Assembly (NCBI GenBank): GCA_009936675.1
Contig: JAACDY010000148.1
Coordinates: 1-18,693, forward strand
Source of the DNA: Bacteroidota bacterium
GTDB lineage: Bacteria; Bacteroidota; Bacteroidia; Flavobacteriales; Flavobacteriaceae
Length of the DNA stretch: 18,693 nt
Direction: 5' to 3'
Shown here: piece after piece, positions 1-8,018 of the stretch
Position numbering within the stretch: the stretch's first letter is position 1
Layout: every line of letters starts with the position of its first letter
Notes under the pieces: model-generated
Seen by the model: only the letters and a program-made list of their open reading frames with translations
Told to the model about the DNA's origin: nothing
The model's database searches: none
Made by a program: the position numbers and the translations under genes

Positions 1-352
1 CCCGCTCAAAGACATTTTTGATCTGACAACTCTCCTCATCGCACTCCTCACAAGAAGCATAATAATTCAGAGACACACAGGGTAACATGGCGATGGGTCC
101 ATCTACTTGACGGATCAATTCCGCCAAATATATATCCTTGGGATCTTTGATAAGACGGTAACCCCCAGTCTTCCCCCTTTGACTTTGCAATAACTTAAAA
201 TTGCGAAGCTCTCTCAAGATCGTCTCCAAAAATTTTTTGGGTATTTTCTCCTGCTCGGCAATTTCAGAAGAAAATATAGAGCGACCCTCAAACTGGTGGT
301 CTGCCAGATAAAGCAATGCCTTGATGGCGTATTTACATTTCTTGGATATCAT
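1..352 (-). CDS. Rrf2-family transcriptional regulator with four C-terminal cysteines (3' end cut by window edge)
   Basis: Reading the minus strand from the ATG at 352 gives 117 residues before the edge. The N-terminus (MISKKCKYAIKALLYLA) and the helix-turn-helix region (IPKKFLETILRELR at 37-50, then SQRGKTGGYRL at 57-67) are typical of the Rrf2/IscR/CymR family of winged-helix DNA-binding proteins. Cysteines lie at 92, 101, 104 and 109. IscR-type members bind an Fe-S cluster through three cysteines in this part of the protein, so cluster or thiol sensing is plausible; this is inference. The gene is divergent from the sulfate assimilation operon, with about 120 bases between the two start codons, and that gap contains two palindromes. 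Control of sulfur assimilation is the natural hypothesis. Family membership is very likely; the ligand and target are not shown by the sequence. Confidence 0.93.
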   Translation of the reverse strand, partial: MISKKCKYAIKALLYLADHQFEGRSIFSSEIAEQEKIPKKFLETILRELRNFKLLQSQRGKTGGYRLIKDPKDIYLAELIRQVDGPIAMLPCVSLNYYASCEECDEESCQIKNVFER

Positions 353-398
353 AGTTTACTGGCCTAAGATAGAAAATAAATTAAGAAAACATTTAATT

Positions 399-415
399 CC
401 TATAAAGTTTATAGG
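399..415. promoter_or_regulatory. 17-base perfect palindrome, candidate operator
   Basis: CCTATAAAGTTTATAGG is an 8+1+8 perfect inverted repeat in the divergent region between the Rrf2 gene and the cys operon. It lies just upstream of the TTTG (-33) element of the operon promoter candidate. Its half-site GTTTATAG (407-414) recurs as a direct copy at 433-440. Symmetry and position suggest a dimeric regulator site, either for the adjacent Rrf2 protein or another factor; the binding protein is inferred. Confidence 0.6.
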
Positions 416-420
416 TATTA

Positions 421-452
421 TTTGTTTTATATGTTTATAGTTGGTAGATTTG
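421..452 (+). promoter_or_regulatory. Candidate promoter of the sulfate assimilation operon
   Basis: TTTG at 421-424 is followed after 20 bases by TAGATTTG at 445-452. This matches the Bacteroidota -33/-7 form TTTG-N17-23-TAnnTTTG. Transcription would start around 456-459, giving a leader of roughly 15 bases before the ATG at 473. The -7 element lies inside a 20-base inverted repeat (440-459), the layout expected of a repressed promoter. Confidence 0.65.
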
Positions 453-459
453 TACCAAC
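440..459. promoter_or_regulatory. Inverted repeat over the -7 element, candidate repressor site
   Basis: GTTGGTA (440-446) and TACCAAC (453-459) are perfect 7-base arms separated by six bases. The spacer and arm together contain the -7 element TAGATTTG, so a bound dimer would occlude RNA polymerase. The half-site differs from that of the palindrome at 399-415, so two different regulators may act here. The divergent Rrf2 protein is the nearest candidate. Confidence 0.6.
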
Positions 460-472
460 AAAGTATAATTAT

Positions 473-730
473 ATGTTTTTAGATCTTCATTTAAACCGGA
501 AAAATAGAGACAAAAAGAGCAGTGCCCCAAAAGAATCCATCTCCAGAAGTGCCCTCAAAGCGATCAGTTGGCGGTTGGTAGGAACATTGGACACCATTCT
601 TATTGCCTACCTCATTACTGGAACCATTTCACAAGCACTATCCATTGGATTTATAGAATGGGGAACCAAAATTGTACTTTATTTCTTTCACGAACGCCTT
701 TGGAACAGACTCCAATGGGGTAAAAAATAA
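473..730 (+). CDS. DUF2061 small membrane protein, first gene of the cys operon
   Basis: The 85-residue protein contains the DUF2061 signature: SRSALKAISWRLVGTLDTI, a hydrophobic span (ILIAYLITG), a second hydrophobic stretch with the IEWGTKIVLYFFHERLWNRL block, and a short basic end. It is predicted to be an inner-membrane protein. An in-frame ATG at 422 was set aside because it lies inside the promoter and operators; the ATG at 473 starts about 15 bases after the expected transcription start. The gene lies 6 bases before cysH. DUF2061 genes often accompany cys genes in bacteria, which suggests a role in sulfate assimilation, but the biochemical function is unknown. Confidence 0.85.
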   Translation: MFLDLHLNRKNRDKKSSAPKESISRSALKAISWRLVGTLDTILIAYLITGTISQALSIGFIEWGTKIVLYFFHERLWNRLQWGKK

Positions 731-736
731 TTTAAA

Positions 737-1447
737 ATGGAAAATCATCGCATCGAAGAACTCAACACCACTTTCAGAAATTACTCCCTTGAGCAAGCTT
801 TTGATCACCTCATGCAGTTGGGTTTTAAAAACATGGCTTTTTCCACCTCTTTTGGCCAAGAAGATCAAGTTATTGCTGATGTCATTTTTAAAAACAATTA
901 TCCCATCGAGGTTTTTACTTTGGATACTGGAAGGCTGTTTGAACAAACACACAAGGTTTTTGATGATACCCAAAAAAAATATAATAAAAACATCATCACC
1001 TATTTTCCCAAGACCGATGCAGTAGAAAAACTCGTCAGCGAAAAAGGACCCTACAGTTTTTACGAAAGTGTGGAAAACAGAAAAGAATGTTGTGGCATTC
1101 GAAAGGTAAACCCTCTGCAAAAAGCACTCAAGGGTGTGGATTTATGGATTACAGGGCTGAGGGCCTCACAAAGTACTGCTAGAAATGAAATTGAAATCTT
1201 TGGTTATGACAATGCCTTTGGACTGCCCAAATTCAATCCTTTGGCTCATTGGGACTTGTCAAGTGTAACACGATATTTGGAAAAGAACCAAATCCCGCAA
1301 AACAGTTTGCACCAAAAAGGCTATGTCAGCATTGGCTGTGCCCCCTGCACTCGTGCCATAAACAAAGGAGACGATATCCGCTCCGGACGCTGGTGGTGGG
1401 AAGAAAGTAAAAAAGAATGTGGACTACACTTGAATCAAAAATCGTAA
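737..1447 (+). CDS. cysH: Phosphoadenylyl/adenylyl-sulfate reductase
   Basis: The 236-residue protein belongs to the CysH family of the PP-loop fold and reduces activated sulfate to sulfite with thioredoxin or a similar thiol donor. It has the substrate-binding STSFGQEDQV loop near 36-45, LDTGRLF at 62-68, the block KECCGIRKVNPL, and the C-terminal ECGLH motif with the catalytic cysteine at 228. The cysteine pairs C118/C119 and C201/C204 are the [4Fe-4S] ligands of the assimilatory APS reductase type, absent from E. coli-type PAPS reductases. The operon has no cysC (APS kinase), which also favours APS as the substrate. The start lies 6 bases after the DUF2061 stop and 4 bases precede cysD. 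Confidence 0.96.
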   Translation: MENHRIEELNTTFRNYSLEQAFDHLMQLGFKNMAFSTSFGQEDQVIADVIFKNNYPIEVFTLDTGRLFEQTHKVFDDTQKKYNKNIITYFPKTDAVEKLVSEKGPYSFYESVENRKECCGIRKVNPLQKALKGVDLWITGLRASQSTARNEIEIFGYDNAFGLPKFNPLAHWDLSSVTRYLEKNQIPQNSLHQKGYVSIGCAPCTRAINKGDDIRSGRWWWEESKKECGLHLNQKS

Positions 1448-1451
1448 ATCA

Positions 1452-2339
1452 ATGAATACCCTATCCTATTTGGAGGAAGAGGCCATCTACATCATCAGAG
1501 AGGTGGTCGGACAATTCGACAAACCCGTACTGCTTTTTTCCGGAGGTAAAGACTCCATCGTCTTACTCCACCTATGCCAAAAAGCCTTCCTGCCGGCCAA
1601 AATTCCTTTTCCCCTGTTGCATATTGATACTGGACACAATTTTCCTGAAACCATAAGTCTTAGGGATGAACTGGTCAAACGCTACCAAGTACAGCTCCAT
1701 GTTGGAAGTGTACAAGAAAGTATCGACAAAGGAAAAGTAGTAGAGGAAAAAGGAAAATATGCCAGCCGAAACAGCCTGCAAACCACTACCCTGCTCGAAA
1801 CCATTGAAGAACTGAAATTCGATGCCTGTATGGGAGGTGCCCGCAGGGACGAAGAAAAAGCAAGGGCAAAAGAACGCATATTTTCCGTACGAGACGATTT
1901 CGGTCAATGGAACGAAAAATTGCAACGTCCCGAATTATTCGACATCCTCAACGGTCAAATCCATTCGGGTGAAAACGTAAGGGTATTCCCCATCAGCAAT
2001 TGGACAGAACTCGATGTTTGGGAATACATTAGACACGAAAAGCTGGAAATCCCCTCCATCTATTTTGCCCACCAACGAGAAGTATTCAACAGAGATGGCC
2101 AATTGATGCCCTGCTCCAATTTTATCGTTCACAAGCCAGAAGATGCTTTTGAAGAATCCGTCCGATTCAGAACCGTAGGCGATATGAGTTGTACCGCCGC
2201 CGTTCCTTCCAAAGCCCTCGATCTAGATACTGTAATCGATGAAATTAGAGGCTCTTCGATTTCTGAACGCGGCGCCAGAATGGACGACAAACGGTCCGAA
2301 GCCGCGATGGAAGAAAGAAAAAAAGTAGGCTACTTCTAA
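1452..2339 (+). CDS. cysD: Sulfate adenylyltransferase subunit 2
   Basis: The 295-residue protein is the small catalytic subunit of ATP sulfurylase, which forms APS from ATP and sulfate together with the GTPase subunit CysN. The PP-loop SGGKDS is at 30-35, followed by the conserved LLHIDTGHNFPETISLRD region, the GGARRDEEKARAKER segment, and the family's C-terminal signature (RGARMDDKRSEAAMEERKK, ending in GYF). Length is normal for CysD. It sits 4 bases after cysH and 12 bases before cysN, consistent with co-translation of the two subunits. Confidence 0.98.
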   Translation: MNTLSYLEEEAIYIIREVVGQFDKPVLLFSGGKDSIVLLHLCQKAFLPAKIPFPLLHIDTGHNFPETISLRDELVKRYQVQLHVGSVQESIDKGKVVEEKGKYASRNSLQTTTLLETIEELKFDACMGGARRDEEKARAKERIFSVRDDFGQWNEKLQRPELFDILNGQIHSGENVRVFPISNWTELDVWEYIRHEKLEIPSIYFAHQREVFNRDGQLMPCSNFIVHKPEDAFEESVRFRTVGDMSCTAAVPSKALDLDTVIDEIRGSSISERGARMDDKRSEAAMEERKKVGYF

Positions 2340-2351
2340 AATATTAACCCA

Positions 2352-3590
2352 ATGGAAATTTTAAGAATAACAACCGCAGGAAGTGTGGATGACGGGAAAA
2401 GTACCCTTATCGGGAGGCTCCTCTACGAAACACAGTCCCTAAAAATAGACCAAGTAGAAACCATCGAAGCCAAAAGTAAATCTCTAGGCTACGATTATAT
2501 TGATTTCTCTCTGGCCACAGACGGTCTGTTGACCGAACGTGAACAGGGCATCACCATAGATGTTTCCCACCTCTATTTCAGCACCCCCAAAAGAAGATTT
2601 ATCGTTGCCGACGCACCGGGTCATGTGGAATATACCCGAAACATGGTCACCGGCGCCTCCAATGTCGAGGTAGCCATCATACTGCTCGATGCCCGCAAAG
2701 GAGTCATGGCACAAACCAAAAGACATCTCTATATCACCCAATTGCTCGGCATCAAACACCTGATCTTTACCATCAATAAAATGGATTTGATTGACTACGA
2801 CCAAGAACAGTTCGATAGCATTGTCGAGGCCATTAAAGCATTGGTGAATCAATACGATTGGGAACCCCAATTAAGCTTTATTCCCGTTTCAGCACTCAAA
2901 GGCGATAATGTCATTGTCAAAAGCAATAACATGCCTTGGTATGAGGGCAATGACCTTTTATCATTGATTGAATCCTTGACCCTAACCGAGGACAACGCTT
3001 TGGATGGATTTCTACAAGTACAGCACGTTATCCGTCCCAAAACGGAGGAATTCCACGACTACAGGGGCTTTGCTGGAAAAGTAAAAAGCGGTGTTTTCAG
3101 TCAGGGAGATGAAATTGAAATTTTTCCTTCAGGTCAAAAAAGTATTGTTAACTCCATTGAAAAATATGGAACAGCCAAAAACAAGGTGGTAGCTGGCGAA
3201 AACGCCACCCTCCTCCTCGAAGATGAAATAGACGCCTCCCGAGGCAATGCCATCGTCAAAACCAACCACAATCTGAAAATTGACAAAAAGGTAAAAACCA
3301 AAATCTGTTGGATGCAATCCACCGACCTCAATCCAAACAGTAAATATTGGTTACAACAAGGTGTTCACAAAAGTTTGGTGAAGATCAACCAGATCGAGTC
3401 CAAAATGGATTGGGAAGCTTGGAAATCCGTTCCCACCGATTGTTTGACCATGAACGATATCGGCGCGGTTGACCTCCAATTGGCCCAACCCTTGATGTTT
3501 GCCCCATATAGCGATAACAAAAGTTTGGGTGCCTTCATCCTCATCGATACACAAACCAACAACACCTCCGGGGTTGGCTTTATACTATAA
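2352..3590 (+). CDS. cysN: Sulfate adenylyltransferase subunit 1 (GTPase)
   Basis: The 412-residue translation-factor-type GTPase drives APS formation by CysD. Motifs seen are the P-loop GSVDDGKS at 10-17, switch region TEREQGITID at 61-70, DAPGH at 87-91, NKMD at 142-145 and SALKG at 180-184, followed by EF-Tu-like beta-barrel domains. The protein ends without a CysC kinase domain, unlike the CysNC fusions of some bacteria, consistent with direct reduction of APS by the Fe-S type CysH. Two bases separate it from the sulfite reductase gene. Confidence 0.97.
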   Translation: MEILRITTAGSVDDGKSTLIGRLLYETQSLKIDQVETIEAKSKSLGYDYIDFSLATDGLLTEREQGITIDVSHLYFSTPKRRFIVADAPGHVEYTRNMVTGASNVEVAIILLDARKGVMAQTKRHLYITQLLGIKHLIFTINKMDLIDYDQEQFDSIVEAIKALVNQYDWEPQLSFIPVSALKGDNVIVKSNNMPWYEGNDLLSLIESLTLTEDNALDGFLQVQHVIRPKTEEFHDYRGFAGKVKSGVFSQGDEIEIFPSGQKSIVNSIEKYGTAKNKVVAGENATLLLEDEIDASRGNAIVKTNHNLKIDKKVKTKICWMQSTDLNPNSKYWLQQGVHKSLVKINQIESKMDWEAWKSVPTDCLTMNDIGAVDLQLAQPLMFAPYSDNKSLGAFILIDTQTNNTSGVGFIL

Positions 3591-3592
3591 AA

Positions 3593-5671
3593 ATGAAAAG
3601 CTTTAGAACAGAAATAGAAGACCCGATTGTAGAAAAAGACATCCTGGATTTAGAACAAAAAATCCACGCTTTCCACAATCAAAAAATAGACGAAGAAAAA
3701 TTCAGAAGTCTGCGATTGGCCAGAGGAGTTTATGGACAACGGCAACAGGGCGTTCAGATGATTCGCATCAAAATTCCTTTGGGGAAATTTACCGCCCAAC
3801 AACTTCTTCGTATGGCCGAAGTCTCGGATGAATTTGCCTCGGGAAACCTCCACATCACTACCCGTCAGGACATACAATTGCACTATGTCCCACTGGATCG
3901 TACCCCCGAACTTTGGGCCACCCTAGAAAAAGATAAAGTCACCCTCAGGGAAGCCTGTGGAAATACTGTTAGGAACGTTACCGCATCGATTTATGCTGGA
4001 GTAGATCCCAATGAAGCCTTTGACCTTACCCCATACGCTCAAGCCTTCTTTGAATATTTTCTACGAAACCCTGTTTGTCAAGACATGGGACGAAAGTTCA
4101 AAGTTGCTTTTTCCAGTTCCTCCGACGACCAGGCCCTCACCTTTATCCACGATCTTGGGTTTATTCCCAGAATCAAAAATGGAAAAAGAGGCTTTAGGGT
4201 GCTTTTGGGCGGTGGTATAGGATCACAACCCATAGGAGCCCATGAGGTTTTTGACTTTTTGGAAGTCGAACGTGTCATTCCCTTTAGCGAAGCCGTTATT
4301 AGGGTTTTTGACCGACACGGTGAACGCAATCGCCGTAACAAAGCACGACTCAAATTTTTGATCAAAGAAATCGGATTGGAGGCTTTTCTCAAACTGGTGA
4401 ATACTGAGGAAAAAGGGTTGGCACAAGCCACCGTTCCCATTGAAGCAGAAGAAAGAGCACTCAAAGAAGCCCTTTACCAAAGTGAAAAGACCTTGACCAT
4501 AAACGATACTTCCTTTGAAGATTGGAAAAAAACCAACCTCTATGCGCAGAAACAAAAAGGATTTTTTGCCGTGGGCGTTCCCATTACTGTGGGAGACATT
4601 GATTCCAAAAAAGCTCGACAACTGGCCAAAGTCATTTTACAATTCACAAAAGACGACAACCGTTTTTCTTATGGGCAAAGTGTACTCCTAAGGGACGTAA
4701 AAGAAGAACACCTCCCCGCCCTCTATTTGGCACTCAAAGAACTCCAACTGGATCGGGCTGGCTTTCAACGCCTCAACGATATTGTTGCCTGTCCTGGAAC
4801 CGACACCTGTAATCTGGGGATTGCTAGTAGCATGGGCTTGGCCAAAGTACTCCAAGAAGTCGTTGAAAAAGAATATCCCGACTTGATCCAAAAACACCAA
4901 ATCGACATCAAAATCAGTGGTTGTATGAACGCCTGTGGACAACACACCTTGGCGCATATTGGCTTTCAAGGGATGACCGTAAAATCCAACGGTAAAGTCG
5001 CTCCCGCCACCCAAATCCTTCTCGGAGGAGGCGTACTGGGAAATGGCACCGGAAGATTTGCAGACAAAGTCCTAAAAGTGCCTTCCAAAAGAACCCCCGC
5101 AGTACTGCGTTGGATTCTGGATGATTTTGAAAAGCAGCGACATAGTGAGGAAGACTTTTTTGCCTACTACGACCGTAAAACCAAAGACTATTACTACCAA
5201 AATCTAAAATATTACAGTGAGGTAAGCGATCTTACGGCCGATGATTTTGTCGATTGGGGAGTCAAAGAAAAATACGAGAAAGCCATCGGGATAGGCGAAT
5301 GTGCGGGAGTGACCATTGATCTGGTACAAACCTTGTTGTTTGACGCCAAAGAAGCCTTCGAATGGGCGCAAGAAGCCCTGCTTGAAGATCGTTTTTCCGA
5401 TGCGGTGTATCACGCCTATAATGCAAGGGTCAGAGCCGCCAAGGCCCTTTTGACCCAAGGCAATGCCAAAATCAACAGCCACGCCTCCATCATTGATGCC
5501 TTTGATCCCGAATATCCCGAATACGAAAAAGAAAAGGGTTTGAGCTTTAAAGAAGAGGTATTAAAAATACACCACAACAAGCCCACGGCCTCTTTTGCCA
5601 AAATTTATGTAGAACACACACAACCCCTATTGCTGTGGATTGAAAACCATTGTCATGCCAAGATTGAATAA
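3593..5671 (+). CDS. Ferredoxin-type sulfite (nitrite) reductase with C-terminal HEPN-like domain
   Basis: This 692-residue protein is a siroheme and [4Fe-4S] reductase that should reduce sulfite to sulfide with six electrons. The ferredoxin-like half-domain shows GNLHITTRQDIQLHYV and ACGNTVRNVTASI. The cluster and siroheme cysteines are C400 and C406 (CPGTDTC) and C444 and C448 (SGCMNACGQH). Residues of about 584-692 form an additional helical region with HEPN-like character (FSDAVYHAYNARVRAAKALL). Nitrite and sulfite reductases of this superfamily cannot be separated safely by sequence; sulfite is chosen from the operon, which also supplies siroheme and an NADPH-linked reductase. There is no flavoprotein CysJ, so ferredoxin is the likely donor. 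Confidence 0.93.
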   Translation: MKSFRTEIEDPIVEKDILDLEQKIHAFHNQKIDEEKFRSLRLARGVYGQRQQGVQMIRIKIPLGKFTAQQLLRMAEVSDEFASGNLHITTRQDIQLHYVPLDRTPELWATLEKDKVTLREACGNTVRNVTASIYAGVDPNEAFDLTPYAQAFFEYFLRNPVCQDMGRKFKVAFSSSSDDQALTFIHDLGFIPRIKNGKRGFRVLLGGGIGSQPIGAHEVFDFLEVERVIPFSEAVIRVFDRHGERNRRNKARLKFLIKEIGLEAFLKLVNTEEKGLAQATVPIEAEERALKEALYQSEKTLTINDTSFEDWKKTNLYAQKQKGFFAVGVPITVGDIDSKKARQLAKVILQFTKDDNRFSYGQSVLLRDVKEEHLPALYLALKELQLDRAGFQRLNDIVACPGTDTCNLGIASSMGLAKVLQEVVEKEYPDLIQKHQIDIKISGCMNACGQHTLAHIGFQGMTVKSNGKVAPATQILLGGGVLGNGTGRFADKVLKVPSKRTPAVLRWILDDFEKQRHSEEDFFAYYDRKTKDYYYQNLKYYSEVSDLTADDFVDWGVKEKYEKAIGIGECAGVTIDLVQTLLFDAKEAFEWAQEALLEDRFSDAVYHAYNARVRAAKALLTQGNAKINSHASIIDAFDPEYPEYEKEKGLSFKEEVLKIHHNKPTASFAKIYVEHTQPLLLWIENHCHAKIE

Positions 5672-6422
5672 AGGAACAGTAACTCTAGTGGGGGCGGGTC
5701 CCGGAGACCCCGATCTGTTGACCATCAAAGGGCTTAAAGCCCTTCAAAAAGCCGATGTCATCCTTTACGATGCATTGATCAATCCAGCACTTTTGGAATA
5801 CAATCCAGATGCAGAGAAAATCTTTGTCGGAAAAAGAAGGGGTTTCGTCAAAAAGAGTCAGGCGGAAATCAATGCGCTGATAGTACTCTACGCTACTCAA
5901 GGACTGGATGTCATCCGTCTAAAAGGAGGAGATCCGCTGGTTTTTGGAAGGGCTTGTGAAGAACTGGAAGCAGCCAAGGAAGCTAGCATTCCAACAGCAG
6001 TGGTTGCAGGAATAGCCTCCTATTCTGGCATTGCGGCACAACACCAAATTCCCTTGACCAAAAGAGCCGAACACGAAAGCTTTTGGGTAGTCACTGGACA
6101 CACCCGATCGGGAAAATTGTCTGCTGATATCTCCCTGGCGGCCCAATCTACTGCCACCGTAGTCGTTTTGATGGGCATGCGTTTTCTCCCCGAAATTGTA
6201 GCTACCTTCAAGCAACACAAACAAGGCAATCACCCCGTAGCGGTAATCCAAAACGGAACCACCAAAGCCGAGAGATCGTTGGTCGCTGACTTGAACACCA
6301 TCATCGCACAAGTGGATCAACACCATATCGAAAACCCTGCCGTGCTCATTTTTGGACTGGCAGCCAAGGACTCCGTTAGCCACTATAAAAATTTGGTTCA
6401 AAAAGAAGCCATCGCACTATGA
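5655..6422 (+). CDS. cobA: Uroporphyrinogen-III C-methyltransferase (SUMT)
   Basis: The protein (255 residues from the ATG at 5655) uses two S-adenosylmethionine molecules to convert uroporphyrinogen III to precorrin-2, the first committed step to siroheme. It carries the family blocks VGAGPGDPDLLTIKG at its N-terminus, KRRGFVKKSQAEINALI, VIRLKGGDPLVFGRACEE, VVAGIASYSGIAAQHQIPLT and the later VIQNGTT. It overlaps the end of the sulfite reductase gene by 17 bases. A TTG at 5640 would add five residues; the ATG is preferred because the conserved domain begins directly after it. Its job here is to supply the siroheme of the upstream reductase. The symbol cobA is used in the SUMT sense; cysG-type names are also in use. 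Confidence 0.96.
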   Translation: MPRLNKGTVTLVGAGPGDPDLLTIKGLKALQKADVILYDALINPALLEYNPDAEKIFVGKRRGFVKKSQAEINALIVLYATQGLDVIRLKGGDPLVFGRACEELEAAKEASIPTAVVAGIASYSGIAAQHQIPLTKRAEHESFWVVTGHTRSGKLSADISLAAQSTATVVVLMGMRFLPEIVATFKQHKQGNHPVAVIQNGTTKAERSLVADLNTIIAQVDQHHIENPAVLIFGLAAKDSVSHYKNLVQKEAIAL

Positions 6423-6985
6423 ACACCCTCTACCCTATTTTTATCAAAGCACACCAGTTGCAATTCCTCATCGTAGGTGGTGGTTATGTCGCCTTGGAAA
6501 AATTGGAGTTTTTATACAAATCCAGTCCCGAGGCACAAGTCACTATGGTGGCTCCTTTTGTAAGGAAAGAAACCCTGGCGTTTATCCAAGACAAGCCCGT
6601 TAATCTCATTCTAAAAAAATACCGCAGGCGACACCTTAAAAACAAAAATATCGTCATTGCCACCACCGATCAACCAGAGGTCAACCTACAGGTAAATAGA
6701 GATTGCAAAAAAAGGAACATCTTGGTCAATGTGGCCGATACCCCCGACCAATGCGACTTCTACATGGGAGGGATTGTTACCAAAGGCAATTTAAAAATTG
6801 GTATTTCCACCAATGGAAAATCCCCAACCCTAGCAAAAAGACTGAGACAATGGCTTGAAGCCATATTGCCCGAAGAAATAGATCCCTTATTGGAAACTTT
6901 AAGAAAATACAGAAAGACTTTAAAAAACGACTTTGAATTCAAGGTCAAAGAGATGAACAAAGTAACAGAATCACTAATCAAATAG
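6419..6985 (+). CDS. Precorrin-2 dehydrogenase / possible sirohydrochlorin ferrochelatase
   Basis: This 188-residue protein resembles the N-terminal module of CysG, Met8p and SirC. It has a Rossmann NAD-binding loop (LIVGGGYVALEKLEFL around 17-32), the sequence LVNVADTPDQCDFYMGG in which D107 aligns with the catalytic aspartate of CysG and Met8p, and the block GISTNGKSPTLAKRLR. It oxidises precorrin-2 to sirohydrochlorin. Insertion of iron is possible but uncertain: SirC-type proteins only do the oxidation, and no separate chelatase gene is seen here. Its ATG overlaps the stop of the methyltransferase gene (ATGA), so the two are probably translationally coupled. Confidence 0.93.
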   Translation: MNTLYPIFIKAHQLQFLIVGGGYVALEKLEFLYKSSPEAQVTMVAPFVRKETLAFIQDKPVNLILKKYRRRHLKNKNIVIATTDQPEVNLQVNRDCKKRNILVNVADTPDQCDFYMGGIVTKGNLKIGISTNGKSPTLAKRLRQWLEAILPEEIDPLLETLRKYRKTLKNDFEFKVKEMNKVTESLIK

Positions 6986-6988
6986 AAA

Positions 6989-8011
6989 ATGATCAAAACA
7001 GACATCATCATTATTGGAGCCGGGCCCGTTGGGCTATTTACGATTTTTGAAGCAGGACTGATGAAACTTCATTGTCATGTGATCGATGCCATCCCACAAA
7101 TTGGGGGGCAACTCAAAGAAATTTATCCCAAAAAACCCATCTATGACATTCCAGGTTTTCCCAGTGTACTGGCGGGTGATCTTATCGATAATTTAGAAAA
7201 ACAAGCCGAACCTTTTCAACCTGGATTCACTTTGGGAGAAAGAGCCGAAGACATAGAAAAACAAGAAGACGGGAGTTTTATCGTCACCACCAACGAAGGC
7301 ACCCAACACCAAGCCCCATCGGTGATCATTGCCGGAGGTTTGGGTAGTTTTGAACCCCGAAAACCTTTGGTAGAAAACCTTCCGGCATTTGAGAAAAAAG
7401 GAATAGAATACATGGTCAGAGAACCTGAACTCTTTCTAAACAAACGGCTGTTTATTTCTGGGGGTGGTGACTCCGCCCTAGATTGGGCCATTTACTTTGC
7501 CGAAAACAGCGAACTTCCTGTAGGATTGGTTCATCGTTCGGATATGTTCAGAGCCCATAAAGACTCCGTAGATCGGGTTTATCAACTGCAAGAAAAATGG
7601 AAGATAGAATTGTACACCCATGCCGAAATCAAAAAAGTAAGTGGAGGTTCCCAATTGGAGTCCATCGAATTGCACCAAAAAGAAAGGGAGCCCAAAACCA
7701 TAGATGTAGATTATTGGCTGCCTTTGTTTGGACTGTCTCCCAAGCTGGGGCCCATTGGAAACTGGGGATTGGAGATCGAGAAAAACGCCATCAAAGTCGA
7801 TCACACCCTGGACTATCAGACCAATACCCCAGGAGTTTTTGCCGTAGGAGATGTCAATACCTATCCTGGCAAACTAAAACTCATCCTATGTGGATTCCAC
7901 GAAGCCACACTGGCAGTTCAATCGTGCTATAAAATCATCAATCCCGATAAAAAATTCACTATGAAATACACCACTGTACAGGGCGTACAGGGTTTTGAAA
8001 AAGTGGTATAA
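6989..8011 (+). CDS. Ferredoxin--NADP(+) reductase, thioredoxin-reductase-like type
   Basis: The 340-residue flavoprotein has an FAD-binding GAGPVG at 10-15, the region DAIPQIGGQLKEIYPKKPIYD, an NADPH-binding GGGDSA at 158-163 with VHRSDMFRAH at 181-190 (basic residues that would contact the NADPH 2'-phosphate), and a C-terminal FAVGDVNTYPGKLKLILCGF. The CxxC redox pair of true thioredoxin reductases is absent, which identifies the YumC-like ferredoxin/flavodoxin-NADP reductase group. As the last gene of the operon (3 bases after the dehydrogenase) it most likely supplies reduced ferredoxin to the sulfite reductase. The ferredoxin itself is not encoded in the window. Confidence 0.93.
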   Translation: MIKTDIIIIGAGPVGLFTIFEAGLMKLHCHVIDAIPQIGGQLKEIYPKKPIYDIPGFPSVLAGDLIDNLEKQAEPFQPGFTLGERAEDIEKQEDGSFIVTTNEGTQHQAPSVIIAGGLGSFEPRKPLVENLPAFEKKGIEYMVREPELFLNKRLFISGGGDSALDWAIYFAENSELPVGLVHRSDMFRAHKDSVDRVYQLQEKWKIELYTHAEIKKVSGGSQLESIELHQKEREPKTIDVDYWLPLFGLSPKLGPIGNWGLEIEKNAIKVDHTLDYQTNTPGVFAVGDVNTYPGKLKLILCGFHEATLAVQSCYKIINPDKKFTMKYTTVQGVQGFEKVV

Positions 8012-8018
8012 ACCCCCT

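Noticed and set aside
422..472. Longer start for the DUF2061 protein at ATG 422
   Set aside because: The extra 17 codons lie across the promoter and operator palindrome and are not part of the conserved domain.
638..1120. 160-codon minus-strand frame across DUF2061 and cysH
   Set aside because: Antisense to clearly conserved genes and without any motif of its own.
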